DNA of 64,000 nt from Marinilactibacillus sp. Marseille-P9653. Lineage in GTDB: Bacteria; Bacillota; Bacilli; Lactobacillales; Carnobacteriaceae_A. The stretch is from assembly GCF_916618885.1 (NCBI RefSeq), contig NZ_CAKAKH010000001.1, positions 248,001-312,000 of the forward strand, read 5' to 3'. Position numbers and translations under genes: made by a program. Under the pieces are notes generated by a model. It made no database searches, was not told the DNA's origin, and worked only from the letters and a program-made list of their open reading frames with translations. Of the stretch, positions 15,749 through 24,718 are shown piece by piece (positions within the stretch are counted from its first letter, which is position 1; the number at the start of each line of letters is the position of its first letter).

Positions 15749-17377
15749 TTATTGAGCGTATAACGCTTTGATTTGGTCTTGTACAGTTTTGTTTTCTAGG
15801 AATTCATCATAAGTTGTTTCTGAACGGTCAACGACCCCGTTAGGTGTAATTTCAATGATGCGGTTAGCTAATGTTTGAATAAATTGGTGGTCATGCGATC
15901 CAAAGAGAATAGCACCTTTAAAGTCGATCAATCCATTATTCAGTGCCGTAATAGACTCTAAATCCAAGTGGTTTGTCGGATCGTCCATTACGAGTACATT
16001 TGACTTACTTAACATCATTTTAGACAGCATACAACGAACTTTTTCTCCCCCGGAAAGGACAGATACTTGTTTTAATACTTCTTCTCCCGAGAATAACATT
16101 CTGCCTAAGAAACTGCGCAAGAAAGTATTGTCATTCTCTTCTTTGGAAGCATATTGACGAAGCCAGTCTAAGACTGTTGAACTACTGTTATTGAACTCAG
16201 AAGAGGTATCTTTTGGTAAATAAGATTGAGAAGTAGTTACACCCCACTGGAATGATCCGGTATCAGGTTCCATTTCTCCCATAATGATTCTGAAAAGGGT
16301 CGTGATAGCCACGTCGTTTAGACTTGTGAAGGCAACTTTGTCGTCTCTGCCAAGGTTAAAGGAAATATTATCCAAAACTTTTTTACCATCAATCGTTTTA
16401 GAAAGGTTTTCTACACGCAGAAGGTCATTTCCAATTTCGCGCTCTGGACTAAATCCAACAAATGGATAACGTCTAGAAGAAGGTTGAATATCATCTAGAG
16501 TGATTTTATCTAGCATTTTTTTACGTGAAGTCGCTTGTTTTGATTTAGAAGCATTTGCACTAAATCGAGCAATAAAGTCTTGAAGTTCTTTTATTTTTTC
16601 TTCTTTTTTGCTATTAGAATCTGCAGCAAGTTTTGAAGCTAACTGACTAGACTCTAACCAGAAGTCATAATTACCAACAAATAATTTGATTTTACCAAAA
16701 TCGACATCAACCATGTGCGTACAAACTTTATTTAGGAAGTGACGGTCATGGGAAACAACGATAACAGTATTATCAAAATTAATCAGGAATTCTTCTAACC
16801 ACTTGATTGACTGTGCGTCTAAACCGTTGGTAGGCTCATCTAGTAGCAAAACATCAGGATCTCCGAATAATGTCTGAGCAAGTAAGGCTTTAACGTGTTG
16901 TCCACCTGTTAGTTCGCTCATTTTTTGATTGTGTAAAGCTTCAGGAATACCTAGACCTTTTAATAGAGTCATCGCTTCAGGTTCAGCTTCCCAACCATTT
17001 AATTCAGCGAATTCGCCTTCAAGTTCAGCAGCACGAATACCGTCTTCATCTGAGAAATCTGCTTTTGTATAAATCGCATCTTTTTCTTGCATGATTTCAT
17101 ATAAGCGTTTGTGTCCCATAATAACTGTATCGATAACAGTTTGTTCTTCAAAGTCATAGTGGTTTTGTTTTAAAACAGCCATACGTTTATCAGCTGGAAG
17201 AGAGACATTTCCAGAAGTTGGAGAGATTTCTCCAGAAAGTATTTTTAGGAAGGTAGATTTACCAGCACCGTTAGCACCGATAACACCGTAGCAATTGTCA
17301 TTGTTAAATTGTAGATTCACATCGTCAAATAATTTTCTATCTGAAAAGTTTAAACTTACATCTGTTACTGTGATCAT
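15749..17377 (-). CDS. ABC-F family ATPase (YkpA/YbiT type)
   Basis: A 542-residue protein with two ABC domains and no membrane segments. The first has Walker A GANGAGKST (about 34-42), signature LTGGQ, Walker B VLLLDEPTNGLD and an SHDRHFL switch. A charged linker (about 240-310) joins it to the second, with signature LSGGEK and Walker B VLVMDDPTNHLD. The second P-loop is degenerate, reading TSLNDVAITTLF, which I recall as a trait of the YkpA branch. ABC-F proteins act on the ribosome. This group is widespread in Firmicutes and is not a recognised resistance type. Divergent promoters lie upstream. Confidence 0.9.
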   Translation of the reverse strand: MITVTDVSLNFSDRKLFDDVNLQFNNDNCYGVIGANGAGKSTFLKILSGEISPTSGNVSLPADKRMAVLKQNHYDFEEQTVIDTVIMGHKRLYEIMQEKDAIYTKADFSDEDGIRAAELEGEFAELNGWEAEPEAMTLLKGLGIPEALHNQKMSELTGGQHVKALLAQTLFGDPDVLLLDEPTNGLDAQSIKWLEEFLINFDNTVIVVSHDRHFLNKVCTHMVDVDFGKIKLFVGNYDFWLESSQLASKLAADSNSKKEEKIKELQDFIARFSANASKSKQATSRKKMLDKITLDDIQPSSRRYPFVGFSPEREIGNDLLRVENLSKTIDGKKVLDNISFNLGRDDKVAFTSLNDVAITTLFRIIMGEMEPDTGSFQWGVTTSQSYLPKDTSSEFNNSSSTVLDWLRQYASKEENDNTFLRSFLGRMLFSGEEVLKQVSVLSGGEKVRCMLSKMMLSKSNVLVMDDPTNHLDLESITALNNGLIDFKGAILFGSHDHQFIQTLANRIIEITPNGVVDRSETTYDEFLENKTVQDQIKALYAQ

Positions 17378-17806
17378 TTAATGATAGCCTCGTTTCTTTT
17401 TGATCTTTACCGCAATAAGGCAATTTATGCCCATTACGTTCTATTATACGTCATTTTCAAAATAATGCATTGTTTATGAGAGGGGAAAAAGAAAAAAAGA
17501 TTGATTTTTTAAAACTGTCACAATTTATCTGTTGTGTACAATTAGATTGTCCAAAAAAAGATGAATTTATTCATAAGTTATACTATTCCGTACAAAAATA
17601 TCAAATGAATAAACGATTTTTGTAAAATTTTTCGTTCAGTCTACTTATGAACAAAAGGAATTTTCATTATTCCTAATTCGTATTAAATGACATTTAACTA
17701 TTTTGAACATATAATAATCTTACTTTCAACTTTTGACGCCCTTAAAATCTTGCATTCTTGGGCAACAATATAGAAAAGTCTAAGAAGATAGAGGAGTCGT
17801 TTGAAA
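17378..17806. other. Non-coding region between divergent ABC-F and PAS/MCP genes
   Basis: AT-rich DNA with no coding signal. It must hold both promoters, but I cannot place them firmly. A GAGGAG ribosome site at 17791-17796 serves the right-hand gene. Confidence 0.45.
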
Positions 17807-18727
17807 ATGATGGAGAGTATAGGTATTGAAAAAAGTAGTTTACAAGATGAATTGATTGTAAATGCACTAGAACAAAATATTGCAATCATTCGCTTTGATA
17901 CAAATAAAAGAGTAACTTATGTGAATGATAATTTTGCGAATGTTTTAGGGTATCATAAAGAAGAATTATACGGAAAAGAACATAAATTGTTCTGCTTCCC
18001 TGAATTTGTAAATAGTCCTGCCTATGAAGAATTGTGGACGAGTTTATTGAATGGTGTGAGCTTTCAAGATAAAATTGTTCGTCGTAATGTACACGCAGAA
18101 GAAGTTTGGTTGGAGGCGACCTATTTCCCAATCTATAATACAGACAACACGGAAGTTGTGGGGGTCGCAAAAGTAGCAACAGATATTACAGAGAGACAAA
18201 AAAATATTGAAACAGTCACAACAGACTTGCTAGATATGTCTAGCAAGCTAACAGAGTCTTCTCAAGAAGGGATCAAAAAAGGTAGGGAACTATTAGCGGG
18301 AAGCAAAGGAATGATTGATTTATCAACGGTTAGTACAAGTAATCTGAGTGAACTACAACAAAAAAATAAATCTATTCAGAGTATCGTTGAAACCATTCAA
18401 GATATTGCTTCAAACACAAACTTGTTGGCCATTAATGCATCGATTGAGGCAGCTCATGCCGGCGATTATGGACGTGGATTTGGAGTCATCGCTCAGGAAG
18501 TGAAGAATCTTTCTCAAAAAGTTTCTGAGTCAGCTTATACGATCGGAGAAGATATTCTAGCCGTTACAAATAATATTGATCTAGTTGTAGAAGGAAATGA
18601 TCAGTTAAAAGATCATATTTTGATGAGTGAAAAACAAATTGATGGAACCATCACGGAATTCAATCGAATCGATTCGGAGTCTCAGAATCTCCAGAAACAA
18701 GCCGGTAAATTAGAAACGATTATTTAA
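17807..18727 (+). CDS. Soluble PAS domain protein with methyl-accepting signalling domain
   Basis: A 306-residue protein without membrane helices. A PAS domain (about 15-125) shows IAIIRFDTNKRVTYVNDNFA, GYHKEELYGKEH and the PAC end VVGVAKVATDITERQK. The second half is the hairpin of a methyl-accepting chemotaxis protein, with the conserved tip IQDIASNTNLLAINASIEAAHAG (residues about 196-218; tip text shortened elsewhere). No chemotaxis genes are in the window. GAGGAG lies 10 bases before ATG 17807; TTG 17801 is an alternative. In non-motile lactic bacteria such proteins have unknown output. Confidence 0.82.
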   Translation: MMESIGIEKSSLQDELIVNALEQNIAIIRFDTNKRVTYVNDNFANVLGYHKEELYGKEHKLFCFPEFVNSPAYEELWTSLLNGVSFQDKIVRRNVHAEEVWLEATYFPIYNTDNTEVVGVAKVATDITERQKNIETVTTDLLDMSSKLTESSQEGIKKGRELLAGSKGMIDLSTVSTSNLSELQQKNKSIQSIVETIQDIASNTNLLAINASIEAAHAGDYGRGFGVIAQEVKNLSQKVSESAYTIGEDILAVTNNIDLVVEGNDQLKDHILMSEKQIDGTITEFNRIDSESQNLQKQAGKLETII

Positions 18728-18845
18728 CTCGTCAAAAATAATGTTGTTGCGTTCTCTATTTTTATCGATAAGTCTTAATACTATCTTCATCTCTATCTTG
18801 TAGACTAAACTTATAGAAAACAGATAAAGAGGTAGGAGTGATCTG

Positions 18846-20216
18846 ATGAAAAACTATAGAGAAATTTTGACTAAGCAGCGAGCTTTCTATGAATCAGGCA
18901 CAACAAAAACACTGGAATTTAGAATACAAGCATTGAAACGACTAAGAGAAGCCTTGGTTTCAAACGAACAAAGACTGATAGATGCTTTGAAAAAAGATTT
19001 GAATAAATCCGCTTTTGAAACGTATTCGTCTGAAATTGGTGTCGTTCTTCAAGAAATCAGATTCATCACACAAAATTTAAAAAAATGGATCAAACCAAAG
19101 CGAGTCAAAACGGCCTTTACGCATACAGGTTCCAAAGGGGTTGTTTATTCTGACCCTTATGGAGTTGTACTGATTATCGGTCCTTGGAATTATCCGATTC
19201 AACTCATCTTGTCTCCATTAATTGGAGCGATTGCTGGTGGTAATTGTGCAGTGATTAAGCCATCCGAATTGACTCCTGAGACCTCAAAAGTGCTCTCAGA
19301 GTTGATCTCAGATTGTTATCCTGCAGAGTATATCACTGTTGTTCAGGGAGATGCTGAAATAACGAAAGCACTACTATCGGAAAAGTTTGACTATCTTTTC
19401 TTTACAGGTAGTGTGCCTGTTGGGAAAATTGTTATGGAAGCAGCGTCAAAACACCTAACGCCGGTCACTTTGGAGTTGGGCGGGAAAAGTCCCGGGATTG
19501 TTCACGAAGATGCCGACTTAAAACTGGCGGCTAAAAGAATAGCCTGGGGAAAATTTATGAATGCCGGACAAACTTGTGTGGCGCCAGACTATGTGTATGT
19601 ACACAAGAATATTAAGCAAGCTTTCCTTGAACGAGTGATCGAAGAAACGAAAGCACTCTATGGATACGAACCAATCGAGAACGAGCAATACACGCATATT
19701 GTGAATCAAAAACACTTTAATAGACTAAAAGGCTACTTGAAAGAAGGACAGCTTGTCTATGGAGGGAAAAATAGAGGAGAAGCGTTAGTGATTGAACCAA
19801 CGATTCTTGAAAAAGTAACTTTTGATGATACAGTCATGCAAGAAGAAATTTTTGGACCGATACTTCCGATCTTAGAATACACAGATATAAATGAAGTCAT
19901 AGAAGGTGTCAAACAAAATCCTAACCCGCTAGCGCTCTACTTGTTTACAGAAAATAAACAGATAGAGAATAAGATTGTGAATTCTCTATCATTTGGTGGA
20001 GGCTGTATCAATGATACGATTTTCCACATCGTTACACCTTATCTTCCTTTCGGAGGCGTTGGAACGAGTGGGATGGGTACGTATCATGGGAAAAGCAGTT
20101 TTGATGCGTTTACGCATCAAAAAAGTCTGTTAAAGCAAACAACTAAATTTGATAATCCTTTTAGATATCCCAATGCTAAAAGAGGGATAGATATCATCAA
20201 AAAAATCATGAAATAG
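18846..20216 (+). CDS. NAD(P)-dependent aldehyde dehydrogenase (ALDH3-like)
   Basis: A 456-residue enzyme oxidising aldehydes to acids. It has the nucleotide-site GPWNYPIQL, the catalytic glutamate in TLELGGKSPGIV, the catalytic cysteine in NAGQTCVAPDYV, and EEIFGPILPI. The end GGVGTSGMGTYHGKSSFDAF is characteristic of the class 3 branch (fatty and aromatic aldehyde dehydrogenases, YwdH-like in bacilli). AGGTAGGAGTGATCTG precedes ATG. It stands alone between the PAS/MCP gene and a terminator. The natural substrate cannot be told from sequence. Confidence 0.9.
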   Translation: MKNYREILTKQRAFYESGTTKTLEFRIQALKRLREALVSNEQRLIDALKKDLNKSAFETYSSEIGVVLQEIRFITQNLKKWIKPKRVKTAFTHTGSKGVVYSDPYGVVLIIGPWNYPIQLILSPLIGAIAGGNCAVIKPSELTPETSKVLSELISDCYPAEYITVVQGDAEITKALLSEKFDYLFFTGSVPVGKIVMEAASKHLTPVTLELGGKSPGIVHEDADLKLAAKRIAWGKFMNAGQTCVAPDYVYVHKNIKQAFLERVIEETKALYGYEPIENEQYTHIVNQKHFNRLKGYLKEGQLVYGGKNRGEALVIEPTILEKVTFDDTVMQEEIFGPILPILEYTDINEVIEGVKQNPNPLALYLFTENKQIENKIVNSLSFGGGCINDTIFHIVTPYLPFGGVGTSGMGTYHGKSSFDAFTHQKSLLKQTTKFDNPFRYPNAKRGIDIIKKIMK

Positions 20217-20261
20217 AAAAAATAGGCAATCCTAACTGGTATTAGGACTGCCTATTTTTTT
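20217..20261. terminator. Bidirectional terminator
   Basis: AAAAAATAGGCAATCCTAA pairs with TTAGGACTGCCTATTTTTTT with one mismatch, between the convergent aldehyde dehydrogenase and membrane protein genes. Confidence 0.85.
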
Positions 20262-20544
20262 AAGATTCTTTTTCAAATCCAAGCAAAATGCCTCGAACGT
20301 ACTTGATGGTAAGATAACCTAGATACAATTCTAGTGAAAACGCTAGTAGATAGATCCACCATTCATTTAACTCTATAAAAGTGGGTGTAGCATACATTAA
20401 AAGTAAAAGAGGTAAAGCAAATAGAATCAGTGCTGAAATTAAGCGGATAGAAGAATGGATTTTTTGGTTCTTGAAATAGTGTCGAGTCATCGAAGTTACT
20501 AAAAAGTATACAAATTCTAGTACCATTTCCAATAAATCTAACAT
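20260..20544 (-). CDS. Small membrane protein of unknown function
   Basis: A 94-residue protein with about three hydrophobic segments (residues 1-17, 33-52, 62-85) and a short charged end GFEKES. The stop lies in the terminator stem shared with the aldehyde dehydrogenase. I do not recognise the family. A GGAGCGATCC-like site precedes the ATG. Confidence 0.6.
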   Translation of the reverse strand: MLDLLEMVLEFVYFLVTSMTRHYFKNQKIHSSIRLISALILFALPLLLLMYATPTFIELNEWWIYLLAFSLELYLGYLTIKYVRGILLGFEKES

Positions 20545-20927
20545 CTGGATCGCTCCTAATCTTATTTTAGTTAGCTATAGTATATTAGAAAACATTCACA
20601 CTGATACGGAACAAAGACCGAAAACACGCTATCTTACGCGCTTTTGATTTAGAGTTGGTGTTTGTTTGGTGTTTAAAGATAATAAACGAAAATTAATGAT
20701 GAAATACAAAACGGCCCTTTTTACACTTTCTGTTAGTGTTTGGATGAGCACCATTTTTTTATTATAGCTTGGAGGGTTTCGTTAAATAGTTGAGTTATTC
20801 ACACATTCGTGACAAAATGTTAAACAAAACTACCTGTTTAGGTGATTAGGATGATAGCTGTTTGTTAAACAAACTATTTGAGCCCATGGCGGATATTCCA
20901 AAAAAACCCGGTAACTGGATCAGGTTG
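20545..20927. other. Non-coding region left of the IS element
   Basis: No gene is seen. The stretch has two copies of TGTTAAACAAA (20818-20828 and 20863-20873). The second lies in a 15-base palindrome GTTTGTTAAACAAAC. At 20653-20674 there is a sequence similar to one right of the integrase at 35514 (AGTTGGTGTTT, 4 bases, GGTGTTT). Confidence 0.5.
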
Positions 20928-20935
20928 TGTACCGA

Positions 20936-20972
20936 CCCCCAAAAGTTAGAGTAACATTCTAACTTTTGGGGG
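20936..20972. repeat. Hairpin just inside the left IS end
   Basis: CCCCCAAAAGTTAGA (20936-20950) and TCTAACTTTTGGGGG (20958-20972) are exact inverted copies with a 7-base loop, followed by CTTTTT. It can act as a terminator against outside transcription and could hide the transposase ribosome site when read in from outside. Confidence 0.8.
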
Positions 20973-20980
20973 CTTTTTAC

Positions 20981-21544
20981 ATGGCGAAATATAGTCAAGA
21001 ATTCAAATTAAAACTTGTAAAAGAATACGAAAATGGCAAATTGGGATATAAATCACTAGCTAAAAAGTACGGTATACCAGATTCTTCTCCTATTAGAAAA
21101 TGGACCAACCTTTATAAAACTTATGGAAAAGAAGGATTAAGCCCAAAGAAATCGAAAGAAGTCTATCCTGTTCATTTCAAATTAGATGTATTACAATTTA
21201 TGAAACGAACAGGTTCTTCCTACCAAGAAACGGCTAATTCCTTCGGAATCAGAGAACTTTCTGTTATTGCGAATTGGAATCAAGCTTTTAACAAAGAAGG
21301 GATAGAAGGCCTGAAACCTAAAAAAAAGGGACGACCTTCTATGTCTAAATTACCTAAAAAAACAAAAGTGAATAAGAGTCAGAGTATGTCTAGAGAACAA
21401 GAGCTAGAGCGTGAGAATGAACTTCTTAGGTTAGAGAACGCTTATTTAAAAAAGGTAAAAGCTTACGAGGAGAATCCAAATGCCTTCCTCGCAGAGCACA
21501 AACAAGGTTGGCATTTGAGCTCAAAAAAGAAGGATATAGATTGA
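20981..21544 (+). CDS. IS3-family transposase OrfA (HTH protein)
   Basis: A 187-residue protein from ATG 20981 (MAKYSQEFKLKLVKEYENG). Two tandem HTH_28/InsE-like units are seen: LAKKYGIPDSSPIRKWTNLYK and TANSFGIRELSVIANWNQAF. A leucine-zipper-like end follows (ELERENELLRLENAYLKKVKAYEE, about 137-160), used for multimerisation. It stops at 21544. The heptamer A-AAA-AAG at 21523-21529, in the correct phase, allows a -1 shift into OrfB to make the full transposase. OrfA alone binds the ends and limits transposition. Confidence 0.88.
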   Translation: MAKYSQEFKLKLVKEYENGKLGYKSLAKKYGIPDSSPIRKWTNLYKTYGKEGLSPKKSKEVYPVHFKLDVLQFMKRTGSSYQETANSFGIRELSVIANWNQAFNKEGIEGLKPKKKGRPSMSKLPKKTKVNKSQSMSREQELERENELLRLENAYLKKVKAYEENPNAFLAEHKQGWHLSSKKKDID

Positions 21545-22374
21545 AAGATATTTTCAAAGTTGTGGGCATTCCTGAGGCTACGTACCATTATCATATAAAA
21601 CGAACAGGCGCAGAAGATTACGATTTGTCTTTAAAAGAACAGATTACTGATATATTCTATCAATCCAAAGAGCGTTACGGATATAAGCGAATCACGGACG
21701 AATTGAATGACACTGGAATAGTAATCAACCATAAAAAGGTCGATCGCTTAATGAAGGAGTTAGGGTTGAAATGTATTAAATTCACACGTAAGACTCGAAA
21801 ATATAACTCTTACAAAGGAACTGTAGGAAAAGTTGCCAAGAACAAGTTAAACCGCCGGTTTAATACGTCAATTCCTTTACAGAAACTAGTGACTGATATC
21901 ACTGAATTTAAATGTACTGGAGATCAAAAACTTTATTTTAATCCCATAGTAGATTTGTATAATGGTGAAATTATTTCTTACAGTATTAATAAGCGTCCTG
22001 TTTTAGATTTAGCAATGGAACCTTTAAAAGAAGCTATTAAAACGATAAAGCAAAAAGCTACTGTTCGCACTACGATTCATTCCGATCAAGGGTGGCACTA
22101 TCAACATAAAAAACGGGTAAATTTATTAAAACAGAATAAAATCTTCCAGAGCATGTCTCGTAAAGCAACCTGTTCTGATAATGCCGTTATAGAAAACTTT
22201 TTTGGGATTATGAAGCAAGAAATGTATCACGGAGAACCTAAAGTAAGCTATGAAGAACTAAGAGAACAGATTGACGAATATATTGAGTGGTACAATACCA
22301 CTCGTAGAAAGAAAAAACTGGCTGGCTTAAGTCCAGTAGAATACCGAACTCAAGCCAGCCAGTCGGCTGCATAA
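21508..22374 (+). CDS. IS3-family transposase OrfB (DDE catalytic part)
   Basis: The 288-codon frame joins OrfA by -1 slippage at 21523-21529, so its own ATG is probably not used. It carries an HTH_21 region (ERYGYKRITDELNDTGIVINHKKV) and the rve integrase core with D in VTDITEF, D in TIHSDQGWHYQ and E in DNAVIENFFGIMKQE, the DDE triad of the IS3 family. The C-terminal EYIEWYNTTRRKKKLAGLSP is typical. It looks complete. Confidence 0.9.
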   Translation: MAFELKKEGYRLKDIFKVVGIPEATYHYHIKRTGAEDYDLSLKEQITDIFYQSKERYGYKRITDELNDTGIVINHKKVDRLMKELGLKCIKFTRKTRKYNSYKGTVGKVAKNKLNRRFNTSIPLQKLVTDITEFKCTGDQKLYFNPIVDLYNGEIISYSINKRPVLDLAMEPLKEAIKTIKQKATVRTTIHSDQGWHYQHKKRVNLLKQNKIFQSMSRKATCSDNAVIENFFGIMKQEMYHGEPKVSYEELREQIDEYIEWYNTTRRKKKLAGLSPVEYRTQASQSAA

Positions 22375-22650
22375 TATTAAAACTCTAACTTTTGGGGGTC
22401 AGCACCTTGTTCCACAATCTTCATTAGCTTTTGTTTAGTAATTGGAGCAAATTCTGAGTAACGCCAATGGATAATGTGAAAGAGTACACTTAAACTAACT
22501 ACTTTTCTAAAGCCTGCTGAATAAAGAATGTACAATATATTGAATTTTTGTGATTGTATGTCGGTGTTCGATAATATATAAGAGTTATTCCGTAAAACAG
22601 TTGGTTTTGTTTTGCTGTTCTTTTATAATTTTTCACTTTTACAATAGAAC

Positions 22651-22664
22651 TTGATTCGAATCAA
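22651..22664. promoter_or_regulatory. FNR/FLP-type box before the P1B ATPase gene
   Basis: TTGATTCGAATCAA is a perfect match to the FNR consensus TTGATNNNNATCAA. Its centre (22657.5) lies 29.5 bases before TATACT at 22687-22692, which puts it near -41.5 from the expected transcription start, the class II activator position. Confidence 0.85.
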
Positions 22665-22686
22665 TTTTTATTTCATAGAAACATCC

Positions 22687-22692
22687 TATACT
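22687..22692 (+). promoter_or_regulatory. -10 element of the P1B ATPase promoter
   Basis: TATACT, with no good -35 sequence; the FNR-type box occupies the -35 area, as expected for an activator-dependent promoter. Confidence 0.7.
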
Positions 22693-22742
22693 AGAGTCAT
22701 CAACAAGGAATACAAATGAAAATGAAATTGGAGGGAATCAAC

Positions 22743-24596
22743 ATGCAAAGATATATATTAAGTAAAAAGAATTCCATTACACTGATCAGTGCAATTTTGA
22801 TTGCACTTGCATTCTTCGGACGATTTTCCTTAGACAACATGGCCATTTTCAATTGGTCGCTCATCATTGCATCCATTCTTGGTGTGGCGCCGATTGCAAT
22901 CCAAGCCTATCAGGCATTAAAAGTAAAAGTTGTCAGTATTGATGTTTTAGTTACCATTGCAGTTATTGGGGCAGTATTGATTCAAAATTATGAGGAATCA
23001 GCCATCGTTACTTTCTTATTCTTATTTGGTTCTTACTTGGAGCAGCGTACCTTGAACAAAACACGTTCTGCCATTAAAGAATTAACAGAGCTGGCACCAG
23101 AAAGTGCTTTAAAGCAAATGGAAAACGGAGAATTTGAAGAAGTAGATGTCGATGATGTAGACGAAGGTGATATTTTATTAGTTAAAACGGGTGCAAAAGT
23201 TCCGGTAGATGGAACAGTGTTAACTGGTGAAGGTCACATTAATGAAGCAAGTATTACTGGAGAATCTCTACCTGTAAGTAAAAAGGTTGATTCTGAAGTA
23301 TTTGCAGGATCTATCTTAGAAAATGGAACGATCCAAATTCGAGCTGATCGTGTTGGAGAAGATACAACATTTGGTAGAATTATCGAATTAGTGGAAGAGG
23401 CACAGGATTCCAAATCAGAAGCAGAACGTTTCATTGACCGATTCTCAAAATACTATACACCAGCTGTGTTAGTCCTTGGTTTTATTGTTTGGTTTTTCTC
23501 AAAAGATATTGAACTAGCTATCACGATTCTTGTTTTAGGATGTCCAGGTGCATTAGTTATCGGGGTTCCTGTATCCAACGTTGCCGGTATCGGAAACGGT
23601 GCACGTAATGGTGTCCTCTTAAAAGGTAGTGAAGTTATCAATGACTTTAGCAGAGTAGATACTATCGTTTTTGATAAAACAGGAACATTGACAGTAGGAA
23701 ACCCTGAAGTTGCCGAAAAAGAATTTTACGGAAAAAATACTGAAGAGGTTCTAGGATATTTAGCAAGTGTGGAGCGTGAATCGGACCACCCACTAGCGAA
23801 AGCTGTCCTACAGGATATTGGCGAGACAACTTTCTCTACTGTTGAAGAAACCGAAGTCGTTAAAGGTGGCGGAATTGTAGCAAAAATAGGTGTTCATCGT
23901 ATAGCCGTTGGTAACGTAGCTTTAATGGAAAAGGAAAATGTGAAATTAAGCGAAAAAGCTAAAAAAGACGTCGAACGCTTTGAGAAAAATGGGAATTCTC
24001 TTGTGTTAACTGCGGTCGACGGAGAATTAAACGTTCTGATGGGTATTCGGGATCAAATCCGTCCAGGTGTTAAAAAAGATCTTCAAAAACTGAAAAAACT
24101 AGGGGTCAAAAACCTTGTCGTTCTTTCTGGGGACAACCAAGGAACCGTAGATTTAGTTGCTCGAGAACTTGGGTTAACAGAAGCACATGGTCATATGCTA
24201 CCGGAAGGAAAATCTGCTTATATCGAAAAAATGCAAGCAGAAGGCGGGATCATTGCCTTTGTCGGTGACGGAGTGAATGATAGTCCTTCACTAGCCTTAG
24301 CAGATATCGGAATTGCCATGGGAAGTGGAACAGATGTTGCAATTGAAACATCAGATGTTGTTTTAATGAATTCTGACTTTAGTCGTTTACCACACGCATT
24401 AGGCTTAACAAAATCAACTTCAAGAAACATGAAACAGAACATTACCATAGCAGTTGGTGTGGTATTAGTCTTACTTGCCAGCCTACTATTTAGTGAATGG
24501 ATGAATATGTCAATCGGGATGTTGGTTCACGAAGCAAGTATCTTAGTAGTCATCTTGAATGGTATGAGATTGCTTCGATACCGTTTGAGAGAATAA
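22743..24596 (+). CDS. Heavy-metal P1B-type ATPase with CPG in place of CPC
   Basis: A 617-residue cation pump without N-terminal HMA domains. Motifs: actuator ITGESLPVS, transmembrane C267-P-G269 in LGCPGALVIGVPVS, phosphorylation DKTGT (D311), SDHPLAKAV (HP motif), and GDGVNDSPSLALADIGIAMGSGTD. The overall layout is that of Zn/Cd/Co P1B pumps, but the metal-selecting motif reads CPG, so the ion is uncertain. The start ATG at 22743 follows GGAGGGAATCAAC; a longer frame from 22716 is possible. Two small HMA proteins, a Ric-like protein and a Crp/Fnr regulator follow; an FNR box drives it. Export of a transition metal such as Fe, Zn or Cu under low oxygen is an inference. Confidence 0.88.
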   Translation: MQRYILSKKNSITLISAILIALAFFGRFSLDNMAIFNWSLIIASILGVAPIAIQAYQALKVKVVSIDVLVTIAVIGAVLIQNYEESAIVTFLFLFGSYLEQRTLNKTRSAIKELTELAPESALKQMENGEFEEVDVDDVDEGDILLVKTGAKVPVDGTVLTGEGHINEASITGESLPVSKKVDSEVFAGSILENGTIQIRADRVGEDTTFGRIIELVEEAQDSKSEAERFIDRFSKYYTPAVLVLGFIVWFFSKDIELAITILVLGCPGALVIGVPVSNVAGIGNGARNGVLLKGSEVINDFSRVDTIVFDKTGTLTVGNPEVAEKEFYGKNTEEVLGYLASVERESDHPLAKAVLQDIGETTFSTVEETEVVKGGGIVAKIGVHRIAVGNVALMEKENVKLSEKAKKDVERFEKNGNSLVLTAVDGELNVLMGIRDQIRPGVKKDLQKLKKLGVKNLVVLSGDNQGTVDLVARELGLTEAHGHMLPEGKSAYIEKMQAEGGIIAFVGDGVNDSPSLALADIGIAMGSGTDVAIETSDVVLMNSDFSRLPHALGLTKSTSRNMKQNITIAVGVVLVLLASLLFSEWMNMSIGMLVHEASILVVILNGMRLLRYRLRE

Positions 24597-24682
24597 TTTT
24601 AATAGAAAGCAGTCTTGATGAATGATAAAGGGGAAGTATTCAGGTAGGAAGAACAAAATACTCCCCTACTTTTTCTTAAAAC

Positions 24683-24696
24683 TTGATTTGCATCAA
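24683..24696. promoter_or_regulatory. FNR/FLP-type box before the HMA-Ric-HMA genes
   Basis: TTGATTTGCATCAA matches TTGATNNNNATCAA exactly. Its centre (24689.5) is 29.5 bases before TATACT, the same geometry as the box at 22651. Confidence 0.85.
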
Positions 24697-24718
24697 ATTC
24701 ATTTCGTTGAACCTGAAC

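Larger units (their letters stand above)
20928..22406 (+). mobile_element. IS3-family insertion sequence (IS150 group), about 1.48 kb
   Basis: Two overlapping transposase frames lie between imperfect inverted ends. The shared core GACCCCCAAAAGTTAGAGT occurs left at 20934-20952 and as its reverse complement at the right end. A possible 3-base target duplication TTG flanks it (20925-20927 and 22407-22409). Both frames and the frameshift signal look intact, so it may be active. The exact ends are set by the TTG assumption and could shift by a few bases. Confidence 0.88.
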
